Shown here: positions 11,987 to 22,310 of the stretch, piece after piece
Numbering within the stretch: position 1 is the first letter of the stretch
Layout of the letters: the number at the start of each line of letters is the position of its first letter
NCBI GenBank assembly: GCA_030770535.1
Contig: JASVEC010000071.1
Coordinates: 1-64,000, forward strand
Source of the DNA: Batkoa obscura
Taxonomy: Eukaryota; Entomophthoromycota; Entomophthoromycetes; Entomophthorales; Batkoaceae
Length of the DNA: 64,000 nt
Direction: 5' to 3'
Notes under the pieces: generated by a model
The model's input: only the letters and a program-made list of their open reading frames with translations
The model's database searches: none
Told to the model about the DNA's origin: nothing
Made by a program: the position numbers and the translations under genes

Positions 11987-13974
11987 TATAGTTGATAGGA
12001 TTTTACAATTGAATGAATTAATAAATAAAAACAGCTTATTTAAACGTCAACTTGATTGTTTTGTCGTTTTAGTACTTGAAGGAGTTTAATCATTTGATTT
12101 AACTAAAATAGTTTCTTAAGAATGTAAGTAAGTTTTTGTTTTTTTGGATAATGCGACATCTTACTATAAAAGTTAATGATTATTTAATAAATCTTATACA
12201 AGGCTTATATTTTAATTAATGCTAATTAATAATAAGCCGTTATATAATCTGGATTTATGACAATTTTCAACATTTTTATTTGTTTTCTATCCTGTAAAGT
12301 AATTCGAAGTATTAGATACTAACAAAATAAGCTAATATTAGAATCAAATTTTATGCTACTTTTGATACGAAAATAAAATACCAAATAAAAATAGCCTTAG
12401 AGTTGGGCTGATAATAAAGTAGTTACAAAATATCAACACTATCCTCTTGATCGAATAATATGAGTATATTTTTGATGACCAAAACCCGCTGTTAACGGCT
12501 AAAGCTGTAAAATTTTAGCTAACAAATGAGTTTCTGATCTATATATTTCATTATAAATTAATTCAATTAGCTAATACTTTCGAGCTTTATCCGTTAACTG
12601 TATCATAATGGCCATGATAGATATATTCGAATTATTCGCCTCAGAGGATAATTAAAGTTGAAAGTTTAAATAATGTAGTTTTAAAACTATGATAGTAAAT
12701 GGAAATTAGATGCTAAAACTGAAGTTTTTTGGTCTTCAATCCAAGTTATAGCTAAACCCTAATAAAAATTTTAAGCAATTAAGATAGAGTATACAAATAT
12801 TTTTTATAATTTAATTTGATTAATTTTTGTTAATAAAACCCTTGGAAGTATTTACATTCATTACTCTTATAATAGTTAAAAAGGTACAGTGCATAAAAAA
12901 ACGAAAGATTAAATTACTATTTAAGGCAAATAGTAGTTTAATTTGAGTACTCTTGTTTTTACTAAAAGATCAAATGAAAAGCTATTTCTCTGAATATCAA
13001 AATATTTTCAAGTATAGATATCATTAAAATTATTTAGGTGGCTATTCTTTAATTTGTATAGTACCATAGCTTATAGAAGTAAATAATCTAAAAACCAGGC
13101 TTCACACGTTTAAGGTTAATTATATTTATAAAGAATTATATGATTTATTTGAAATGGTCGGCGGTATTTATTATTAGCATTACAATGAAAGATTGAATAA
13201 AAAGGTGGAAAATTCGATCACTTGGCTTTAATAAACTATTAACTTTAAGCAAATAATTGAGTTTAATTAAAAAATCCCAAAAACAAGGAAATTTTTATAA
13301 GGTGATATAACTTTTAGAATTTTTTACTAAATTGTTTTAACAAAAAAAATGCAGCTATTTTTAATTAAAGATCGTCTCCGAATTTGGACTTTTATGAACT
13401 AAAAAATAATTGACATACAATCGGATAGTTTATTAAAACTATGCCTTAGATTATTTTTTATTTTAAATTTAAATTTAAATTAATAGGTTTTATATTAATA
13501 ACAAAGTGTTAAGTTTGCAGTTTAAAAATAGCTCAATTTTGTTATTAATATTGTTGAGTATTAAGGTTTTTGGATTTTAAACAAGGATACAATGTTATAA
13601 CTTGATTACTGTTGTATACTTGAGAATATAAACAAATAAAAGTGAATAAATAAATAAATTTTTGTTTTATATATTATTAATTTTATTTTATCTATTCTAA
13701 TATCAATTAGCCATATAGAAATATATACAGAATCCAGGCTTTACAGAACGAGCTGGTTCAAGAATTTGCATAAATAATTAAACCAAAACCTCCACAAGCT
13801 TAATTTTTTGAATTTCTAAGTTAATTTTATTAAATCATATTTCGACTCAATTAGATTCCTTGTAATGCCATTATAAAGTTACTATTGAGTTTCAGCGAAC
13901 ATTATTTAGGGTAAATATAAAAACTATAAAAAGAAGGAACGGTAAACTTTAATAGAATTATATTATATACAAAA
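11987..13974. other. 2 kb intergenic region, nothing recognised
   Basis: AT-rich with no open frame of note and no MITE copy. The 3' end holds TATAAAAA at 13925-13932, which is the likely TATA box of the WOPR gene. Confidence 0.6.
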
Positions 13975-14661
13975 ATGCTAACTAACCCAAAATTATCTCT
14001 ATTTCATGGCTATATTGAAGATTACAAAGATGCCTTGATTGTCATCGAGGCATCCCGTTTAGGCTACTTAAGTTTAATTAAACGAAGATTAGACTCTAAT
14101 GAAAAGAAATTGATTAATTCAGGGGCTTGTTTTGTATGGGAAGAAAGTAGTTCTAGTATGTGTCGCTGGACAGATGGTAAATCATGGTCAAAATCAAGGT
14201 ATTATAAAGGCTTTTTTAGCTATTATGAGAGAACAAATAAAAATAAGAATAATAATGAATATTCAAATCTAATAAAGAGGACATATACAATTCAAGGGAT
14301 CGATGATAGAAAATTCCAGTTAGTAAACTATGTATACAATGATAAGTCAAAACATTGTGACCTTTTAAGGCCTAGAAATTCCTCCTTAAAGCAACTTGAT
14401 ATCCCTGAACATTATTATTTCAAGAAAGATATATTAGAGATTAAGAGGTTTACTAGCGATAATGAAGCTAGTAGTGCTTCATCAACATATAAAAAAGATG
14501 GCAATATAAACTCATCAAGTAATTCGAACTCTCCTTTACCCCATTCACTTCAAGAGACTTTTGGCTTGACAACATCAAGCTACTTGTTGGAATGTCCAAT
14601 TGATAATACCTTACATTTTGAAGATAGGAAAATTATCTCCTTATTTGAAATTAAATTGTAA
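13975..14661 (+). CDS. WOPR-domain (Gti1/Pac2 family) transcription regulator
   Basis: A 228-residue single-exon protein. The WOPR DNA-binding fold is seen in its two expected parts. WOPRa is at residues ~10-86: FHGYIEDYKDALIVIEASR, the RR-x-L-x-S-x-E spacer, SGACFVWEE, and the hallmark RWTDGKSWSKSR. WOPRb is at ~98-150: LIKRTYTI followed by FQLVNYV and LLRPRNSSL. Relatives (Wor1, Ryp1, Pac2, Gti1) control morphological and developmental switches. The tail after ~165 is Ser/Asn-rich. At 228 residues it is far shorter than most relatives, whose long disordered tails are largely absent. A TATA box lies 43 bp before the ATG. Confidence 0.9.
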   Translation: MLTNPKLSLFHGYIEDYKDALIVIEASRLGYLSLIKRRLDSNEKKLINSGACFVWEESSSSMCRWTDGKSWSKSRYYKGFFSYYERTNKNKNNNEYSNLIKRTYTIQGIDDRKFQLVNYVYNDKSKHCDLLRPRNSSLKQLDIPEHYYFKKDILEIKRFTSDNEASSASSTYKKDGNINSSSNSNSPLPHSLQETFGLTTSSYLLECPIDNTLHFEDRKIISLFEIKL

Positions 14662-15319
14662 TATAGCTAATAAAAAATTAAATATAAATAGTATCTAATA
14701 GTTATGTATAGACGATTGTTAACTTCCCATAATATTATCTTTATACTTATTTTAGAATAATTGACTTTTATTTTTATCAAAGGTTCAGATTTTATTTTTT
14801 TACATGTTTCCTTGAAGGTTAATTATAACAACTCACTATATCTTTAAGGGTTATTGAAATACTGCAATTGATAGTATAGATCAATTTGAGCCTGATTTAA
14901 TTTTAATACTTTTACTAAAAATTAAAAACAGCTTGTAACCTACATTTTAATAAAAACTATTTTTGATATAATGGAGATGTCCAAATTAGTTTCAGAATTT
15001 ACTTAATTTTTTATTTAATTTTAAGCTTTTTAAATTTGTATTAGTTAACTCAAAAAACTTATTTTGATTTATTATTTTTTTATGTATTTTGTATTATTTT
15101 CCATCAGATATTTAATAAATATATAAATATTTGTCTTTACCTTTTATTAAAATAAGAACAAAATATAAACTTTTATAACTAAACTTCAAAGTGAAATTTT
15201 TGAAAATTTTAATACAATAAGGAAAAGTATATCATATGAAATTGTTATTCATTTATATTAATTTCAACGACTATTTATAATAACCCAAAGTTTATGGGAT
15301 TTTTAATAATGAAAAAAGA

Positions 15320-15419
15320 AATGGTGATGTATTTTTAGGTTCAAGAATTTACTAATGAAATTTCCGCTCAAATAGTGCTTAAAATATGGAAAAAGTAATA
15401 AAAATAAACATCCTCATAT
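15320..15419 (-). mobile_element. MITE copy, GGGGATG family
   Basis: Starts ATGGTGATGTATTTTT, keeps CTCAAATAGTGCTTAAA and ends ACATCCTCATAT. Confidence 0.8.
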
Positions 15420-15727
15420 TAATGATGTATTATAAAATTAAAATTGTTTATTTATTTGATAGTAAATCTGCGATGTTGGGTATAAAGTAGTCAATAATAA
15501 ACATCTCGCAATGAAGTTTTATAGGAATGTATATTTACTTATACACTACAACTTTGATTAATATCAACATATAAGTTATATTAGTAAAAGCCTTATTAAT
15601 CCTAGAATTTCGGCTAACTTATTATATAAATTATGATAAAGTAATTTAAAACTGTCAAATACTTTCGGTTTTTAATAAAGAATTTGTTAAGTCCTTAAAA
15701 TTTAGAATATTTAAAAATGAAATCAAT
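15417..15727 (-). repeat. Repeat family C copy (~310 bp)
   Basis: Reverse complement of 25375-25697 at high similarity across its length (for example ATCTGCGATGTTGGGTATAA here and its complement there). It abuts the MITE at 15320. No coding capacity. Probably a non-autonomous element; its ends are not securely defined. Confidence 0.75.
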
Positions 15728-16102
15728 TCAAACATATATATAAAACACTGAACTTTAATATTAATGTAGCTTATTTGTTATAATGGTCTAAATTTATAAC
15801 TTTTTTTTATTAAAAGATCTTCTTATTTTTATTTCATTTCTTATATATTTTCTATGATAAGTTGTAATATTATTATTTCGTTATTATTAATTGTCTTTAA
15901 ATAAGCATACTAAATTCTGCTTATATCAAATTTAAGACTCTTATATTTATTAGAAAAATATTAAACTTTATATATTATTTGATTAAATTTATTATTAATA
16001 GCAAAATTAATATTTTTTTTATTTTACTAAGCTTTTTAAATTTGACCAGATTATCCATTAAGGACTTAATCCAAATTTAAGTAAATTTTGAAACCAATTT
16101 GA

Positions 16103-16207
16103 ATATGGGAATGTATTTTTTCGTTTAAGAATTTTGTTAACAATCTTTCCGCTCAAACAGCACCTAAAGATGAAGAAAGTAATGAAGAAAAAAAAGCATC
16201 GCCATAT
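16103..16207 (-). mobile_element. MITE copy, GGGGATG family (decayed)
   Basis: Runs from ATATGGGAATGTATTTTTTC to GCATCGCCATAT. The core is diverged (CTCAAACAGCACCTAAA). Confidence 0.75.
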
Positions 16208-16346
16208 CCTCATATTGCTATTTAAATGTAACTTAGTTTTAAATCTTAGCCAATATACTAAAGACAAGTATAAGACATTTTTAACATTAGCTGCAATAAT
16301 TTAAAATATTAAATACTATTTTTTGCCTATTTTCTCATACTAAATT

Positions 16347-16419
16347 GGGGTAGTAGCTCAATCGGTAGAGTACTCGCTTTGCATGCGAGGGGCACGGGGA
16401 TCGAAACCCTGCTACTCCA
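16347..16419 (+). tRNA. tRNA-Ala (anticodon TGC)
   Basis: Acceptor GGGGTAG pairs with CTACTCC. D arm GCTC/GAGT. Anticodon arm CTCGC-TTTGCAT-GCGAG, anticodon TGC. T arm CGGGG-ATCGAAA-CCCTG. The A at the first T-loop position also occurs in other eukaryotic tRNA-Ala genes. No intron. Confidence 0.96.
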
Positions 16420-18346
16420 ATTATTTTTCGCCTTCGGATTTTATTTAGTCATAAATTTAATTCAAACTTTACCTAAGTGATTACATAACTTTTAATTTAA
16501 TGTCAACATTGAACCCTTATAATTTAGATCTGGGTTAGCTTTGGAATTGGCAAAATAAAGATGTTAGAATAGGCTTAGAGTAGATGGGTTTTGCATTTGA
16601 AAGTAAACAGCTTAACTTCTATTATGTTAAATTAACTATAGCCGATTTATTTTTAACAGGGATCTAGTAAATAATCTCCTATTCCTTGTAATTAGTTGTC
16701 GGCTTACTTTTTCTCATGAACCATATTTTGTTTTAATTAGATCCTCCCACATTACATCCAAGGGATTGAGGTGATAGCTTTGAAAGTCATATCTTTTATA
16801 AGCTTAAACTCAGTTGGTAATGACTTGGCAAATTATACGGATTAATAATAAGATATGAATAATAATTAAATTAATAATGTATTAATAAATCAAACATCAA
16901 CCTTTAGGATTTAGCTTCTAATTATATATGGGGATGTTTTTTTTGACTTCATTACTTTTTCCATTTTTTAAGCGCTATTTGAGTGGGAAAGCTATTAATA
17001 AAATTCTTAAACACAAAAATACATCCCCATATAGTAATTGGATTTTTTTCTAACCTTAGTATGCCAATTCCTATATTTTACAAAGGTTTTTCCCTTTCAT
17101 TCTCTTGTCTTGATATCATCGCCAATTAATAACATAAATTATAACATAATAATGACCAAACGGCCATTACGGTGAATCACCATAATTTATTAATAAAGGT
17201 AGATGATCCATCCTGATAACACGGTAATATGAGAAATAATGATTAATAGTAATGGTGTATGGCTTAAAGAATGAATTACTAATAAATTTCTTTAATAAAG
17301 TTGAAACTAAATTTATTTAAAATAATATAAATTTTAAAAACATATTCCCTATATATAGTTATTATTTTTGAGCTACTTATATTTGTTATCTTTAAGGGAT
17401 AGTTAAGTTTAAATGACTTGTCTAGTGTTTTAAAATTATATCAGCTTATATTTTGAATGAATTTTGAAAAGCCATATAGAAAATAAATTAAACAGAAATA
17501 AATTACATAAAATAATCAAAAGTAATATAACACAAACAACAAAAAATGAATCGAAATAGAAGTTTGTAATCAAAGGTAGGATGTAAGGGTATGTTAATAT
17601 CAACATCCCGTTTTATACTTTGTTAAGCTCGAATTAGCAAGTTTTAATTTATAAAAAAAATTAATAGTAAGAAGCAACGATTTTAATTGGCCAAATTCAT
17701 ATCATAGGATAATCAAATGAATTACAAAAAAAATTCGAAGTAGGAAGTTCTAGATTAATACATTATAAAATTAATAGTGAACCAATTGAAAACCATTGAT
17801 AAAGATTTAGTAACTTTAATTGCATTACCTATTTTAGCTGGCTTGTCGGGTTTATTTGACTTTATCATTATTAATTAAGTTGAGTTATTGTTCAAATCAT
17901 TCTTTGGGACAATAGTATTAATATTGCTTTATATAAACTCCGGCAATATAATATTTGAGACATAATACGGAAGAAATGGTATATAAAGATGTAGTATTTA
18001 TAATATAATGTAATATAATATATAATATATAAATATTATAATGATTATAAAATAAAAACAAGTTATACAGAAAACTGATTAAAACCAAGGTTATTAAATC
18101 ATAAGTAAACAGCTAAAATAAGAAATTAATTTTGTAAGGTAAGAATAGAATTTTGTAGAAAATAAGGTTTCTTACGATTGTTACTATAAAAGTCTCTGTG
18201 AGATGAGATAAAAAGATATTTATAACTCCTTTATTCTATTTATCACAATTCACATCTCTAATACCGTGTGATTTTTTCAAGATAAAAGTATATAAAGAAA
18301 GTAAACTCGAAATTTAATACCAATCTATATTTTAAAATTTCAAATC
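16420..18346. other. Intergenic region with one MITE
   Basis: No gene supported apart from the MITE at 16926. A TATATAAA box at 18289-18296 serves the small gene at 18347. Confidence 0.6.
16926..17032 (+). mobile_element. MITE copy, GGGGATG family, near-consensus
   Basis: Well preserved from ATATGGGGATG to CATCCCCATAT. A TAATT word lies four bases outside each end, a possible target duplication. A TA target is also possible. Confidence 0.88.
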
Positions 18347-18616
18347 ATGCAACAAGTACAGGGTTACGTTATATTTCAGGACAAAGACAACAAAAGGATA
18401 AGCTGGAAAGTAAATAGCAAAATGAATAGTATAAAGAAGTTTAGTCAACTGAGTGGTAGTGAGGTGATATTGCTTAAGGAAAAAAAGGTTGAAAAAGTAA
18501 TTGATCAAAAATTAAGAGATATCCACTTCGAGGATTTACTAAATAAAGGATATTCAATGAATGGTAAACATTACTCAACTATCACCGTCTCTCTTACTCC
18601 CATTCAGTTAAGATAA
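18347..18616 (+). CDS. Small protein, member of a three-gene local family
   Basis: An 89-residue single-exon protein with an ATG 51 bp after a TATATAAA box. No known domain. It shares an N-terminal block (VQGYVIFQDK, residues 4-13) and a C-terminal block (FED 61-63, GYSMN 68-72, TITVSLTP 78-85) with the proteins at 3805 and 54191. Together these blocks look like the edge strands of a small beta-rich fold; that is inference. No signal peptide or membrane segment. Lys-rich, probably cytosolic or nuclear. Confidence 0.6.
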   Translation: MQQVQGYVIFQDKDNKRISWKVNSKMNSIKKFSQLSGSEVILLKEKKVEKVIDQKLRDIHFEDLLNKGYSMNGKHYSTITVSLTPIQLR

Positions 18617-20086
18617 TTGAATCTTCATTAAACTTGTTCTATTATTCTTATTCATTGCTTTACTCTCGTAACAGCAACTTCTCCTTCGTATAGTTATTTG
18701 ATATTGATTATCCTGACCTTATTTTTTAGCATTTGTACTATAAATCATCACTTTATTCCAACTTGTTTGGGCTAACATCTATTTCACGTACTAGATATAA
18801 ACGTACCTAGTAATTTATTTTAAATAAAGCATTTCAAACTTATTTTTACTCTGTTTATTTGCAGTTATCTATATATTGTTTACAAAACTTTCATATCCTA
18901 AATTTTTGTAAAAAAAGCTTGAATATTTTCGAGTGACAGTTTGTTGGTATAGATGTAGTGGCCAAAGAAAATAAGATAGCTTATTGGAGCTTCACATTCT
19001 TTAGTATTAATGCCAAGGCGTTTAACAGATTAAATAAATATTTCATTCGAAGCAATTAGTCATTTAAAATATAGATTAAAGCATTTTAATCCTTATGAAT
19101 TTAAATGAGTATTATGTAAGCGATATTAAAGCTGAATTTATTTATTAAGTTATTTTCCATTTTTATTAAATATTACAAATAGCTGTTTGGTTAGGTTGGA
19201 TTAGTCTTGATATCATCAGTTGCAGTTGCATTGTTTTACCCAAAGAAATTCGACATTACTCTTAGATTAGTTATATTAAGTTTGACCTCACTCAATCCAG
19301 ACTTATCAATTACTTGCTTTGAGTTAGTCTAATAAGCTATAAAAGTTAATGGCAAATGCATGCAACTTAGCATATTCTTAAATTAAACACTAGCTTAGTC
19401 GAAGGTTTTCGAATAGTTTTAGTTAATTTAACGAAAAATAATTTCTGAAGGTGTAGAACTGCAACATGAAAGTTTCTGTACTCGAAAATAAACTCTAATT
19501 TTGTACACAATAAAATTTCACCCTTGCAGCTAATAACTTTGCATCCTTTTAATAAATAATCAAAATTATTTATGTGAAACCTATATTTAGATCACTATCT
19601 ATGTTTTAGACGCTTTCATTTAATTTTGTCATTAATGTCTTTTACCTGAATATATAGATTACGTACAATACTATATTTTTAGATTCAGGTAAAAGACATT
19701 AATAACAAAATTAAATGAAAACGTCTAAAACATAGAGAATGACCTAATAGAGGATACTAACTTAAAATACTCATCAATTGGGCCATTGAACCTTGGAATT
19801 GGACTAAGTGAATCAAACATAAGTTATTTTTATTCTATAATATTGATTGGTAGTTTGAGACGACTCAAGCACAGACACTTTTATGCCATGTTTTATTAAG
19901 TAAGAAAGGCAGCATATAAGCTTTATTTTATTATAAATTTCAAGGCTTGAAGTTTATCAATATATTACTATGTTTATATTTAAAAACAAAAAAAAGAATA
20001 AGTATAAATATATTAAATAAACAAATAGTTATAAAAATAAACTTTTTATTTTTATCCTTTTCTTTTTTTTAAAATATTAACGAAGT
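18617..20086. other. Intergenic region with a long hairpin
   Basis: No protein gene. The notable feature is the inverted repeat at 19578-19756. Confidence 0.6.
19578..19756. repeat. Near-perfect inverted repeat (54 bp arms plus weaker flanks)
   Basis: Arms 19598-19651 and 19683-19736 are reverse complements with two mismatches, around a 31 bp loop. Similarity continues outward for about 20 bp more at lower identity. Both mismatches are C opposite A on the plus strand, which become G-U pairs in a minus-strand transcript, so such a transcript would be fully paired over 54 bp. It could be a short fold-back element or a hairpin RNA source. Confidence 0.9.
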
Positions 20087-21823
20087 ATGGATATTGCTAT
20101 TTTACTTTGGGTTTCCTTGATTCTGTCTTTTTTTATTTCAATCCCAATTTTATATAACAGTATAAGCAATATAAATAATAACTACAGCAAAATAGCGATA
20201 GGAGTAATAGTATTAAGTATCAGTTATATTCTTAGTAATATAACATTCCAATATTTAAATTATAAGGAAATAGGAATATGTGAGTTAAACCAATTTTTGA
20301 ATAGTATAATATTTGAATTGATTTTAGTAGTAAACTTAATCTATATGACTAAGAGTGCTATATATAAATTATTATTTTTGCTATTATTATTGTCCCACTT
20401 TATAGTCAATATTTCATCCCTATTATTTAATACTAATAACACTCGCAACTTTAACTCTTATTACAACTTTAATAATCAATATTACTATTGTAATATTAAT
20501 CATGTGAACAATGACAATGATATATTAAAGAGATTCAAATATGGGATTTATAGCTTAAATTTATTAACTTTATCTATCTATTTAGTTGTATTTGTATATA
20601 ATTTATTTAAAAAAGTACTAAGGATATTTAATAAGAAATACAATAGTAATATCCATAGCAATCGTACTACAATACTTTTTCATCAATTCCCCGATCCACC
20701 CAAAAGATGGCAGAGATATTCACTAAATAATTTAAGTAATGAGTTTTTAAATGAGAGTAATTTTATTAAAGTAGATATCAATAATAACAAAATAGATAAG
20801 AACGAAGTTAATAATATGAATATGAATAGGAAGACAATTATTTTATTAAGAAGGATACAATTGATAATACTAATAACGTTATCTACTTTGTTAATCATTT
20901 ATTTCATGTTCAATAACACACTCAGAATCATACTAAATAATTCTTCAATTTATTTACTAACAAGTGAATTTCATTTCGTTTATTTATATGATTATTGGTT
21001 GAAGATATTGTTCTTACTAGTTAATTTAGTTTATTTCAATCACCACAATTATTTATTTACAGCCCTTCAATTCTATTATTTTTTATTGAAAAGTATAATA
21101 TTGAACCATACTATTGAACCAGTATTCGATAGCAACAGTGATAGTACAAGTAACAGTACTGGTACCAATGACACGAATGTAGCTGTAGGAAATAATCTTA
21201 TTAACGAAGATGATACCGTCGATGATAATAAGGCTTTATTTAACTTTAATCTACCATTGCCAGCTTTCAACTCGACATTTAATAATTTCATCAACAAAAA
21301 TTTATTAAAACTGGATAAACCAAGGACCTCTGATCCAACTACTGATTCTTATTTAAACCGAGCCAAGAAATACAAATTAAATGTCAATGATAATAGTATA
21401 TTAAATAATACTAATAATATTGAATGTACCACTAGCAATAATATTGACATGAGACAAAGAACTGACAGTGATAATATCATTTATAATCATAGATTAAGAC
21501 AGCATAGAAATATATATACTATTTCTAGCCATTTTTATCCCCAGGATAGTCCAAAAAATAATTATAAAATAAGGGATTCTTTTTTTAGTGATTTATCAAT
21601 AACTAGTAATAATTCAGTTGCCTTACCACGCTTCAATCGTTATACCATGAGTTATGCCAATAATTACCTTGATAATTTTAATGCTGTAAATGAGATTAAT
21701 AACCCGCTCAATAATACTATTAGTGATACAAATAATGATAACAATAATAACGCTGTATTACATTATGAACATACAACTTCTACATATTGGTGTGGCGCTT
21801 TTAAACCTTTTAAATGTACCTAA
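20087..21823 (+). CDS. Seven-transmembrane, GPCR-like protein with Asn-rich tail
   Basis: A 578-residue single-exon protein. Seven hydrophobic segments are visible: ~3-24, 36-57, 70-88, 90-113, 151-174, 256-276 and 300-332. A Cys before helix 3 (GICELNQF, near residue 68) and a Cys in the loop between helices 4 and 5 (YYYCNINH, near 136) match the extracellular disulfide of G-protein-coupled receptors. Loop 5-6 is long (~80 residues), as expected for an intracellular loop 3, and the ~245-residue C-tail is rich in Asn, Ser and Asp. No DRY or NPxxY motif is clear, so the receptor family cannot be named. A fungal nutrient or pheromone-like receptor is inferred from topology only. Confidence 0.6.
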   Translation: MDIAILLWVSLILSFFISIPILYNSISNINNNYSKIAIGVIVLSISYILSNITFQYLNYKEIGICELNQFLNSIIFELILVVNLIYMTKSAIYKLLFLLLLLSHFIVNISSLLFNTNNTRNFNSYYNFNNQYYYCNINHVNNDNDILKRFKYGIYSLNLLTLSIYLVVFVYNLFKKVLRIFNKKYNSNIHSNRTTILFHQFPDPPKRWQRYSLNNLSNEFLNESNFIKVDINNNKIDKNEVNNMNMNRKTIILLRRIQLIILITLSTLLIIYFMFNNTLRIILNNSSIYLLTSEFHFVYLYDYWLKILFLLVNLVYFNHHNYLFTALQFYYFLLKSIILNHTIEPVFDSNSDSTSNSTGTNDTNVAVGNNLINEDDTVDDNKALFNFNLPLPAFNSTFNNFINKNLLKLDKPRTSDPTTDSYLNRAKKYKLNVNDNSILNNTNNIECTTSNNIDMRQRTDSDNIIYNHRLRQHRNIYTISSHFYPQDSPKNNYKIRDSFFSDLSITSNNSVALPRFNRYTMSYANNYLDNFNAVNEINNPLNNTISDTNNDNNNNAVLHYEHTTSTYWCGAFKPFKCT

Positions 21824-22310
21824 TTGAGCTTACAGTTAAGTCAAATAAACTCTAATTAATATATAAATTAAATTGATAGTTTTTTTTGATAAAATAAATT
21901 TTATTATTAGAAGCTAAAGTTTTATTATCGCTTTAAACTAAAGTATATGTATATTCAATAGAAGTTTGATGATTTTAATATGAGCATGTATTTTTGTGTT
22001 TAAGAATTTTACTAACAAATTTTCCACTCAAATAGTGCTTAAAAAACGGAAAAATAATGAAATCAAAAAAAACAGCCCCACATGGTTTTTAATTTATTGC
22101 TTTTTATAAATGAACGAGATGTTTTAAAAAACAACTGGTTTCAATAAACCTCTGTCTGTTTAAATATGTAATAAACAGTAATGTCCTATGGCGGATTAAA
22201 AACGCATTTATATAACATACTTATTATTATCAATATTATTTGAAAAATAGGTATAATTTAAGAACTAAAAAATTTATTTTGTTTGAATTCAAATAAATCA
22301 ACTTTGATAC
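21824..22310. other. Convergent intergenic gap with one MITE
   Basis: Lies between the 3' ends of the 7TM gene and the peptidase gene, with a MITE at 21979-22084. Confidence 0.6.
21979..22084 (-). mobile_element. MITE copy, GGGGATG family
   Basis: Starts TATGAGCATGTATTTTTGTG, keeps CTCAAATAGTGCTTAAA and ends ACAGCCCCACATG. Confidence 0.8.

Larger units (their letters stand above)
14662..16346. other. Intergenic region with repeat family C and MITEs
   Basis: No gene supported. It holds MITEs at 15320 and 16103 and a copy of repeat family C at about 15417-15727. Short inverted matches to a family C end (GATGTCCAAATT) occur near 14975 and 16078-16102. The open frame on the minus strand at 16058-16267 lies on a MITE. 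Confidence 0.65.

Noticed and set aside
16058-16267. 69-codon minus-strand frame
   Set aside because: Runs over a MITE copy; hydrophobic composition is as expected from AT-rich DNA.
16347-16419. A instead of T at the first T-loop position of tRNA-Ala, as in initiator tRNAs
   Set aside because: This base also occurs in other eukaryotic tRNA-Ala genes, so it is not anomalous.
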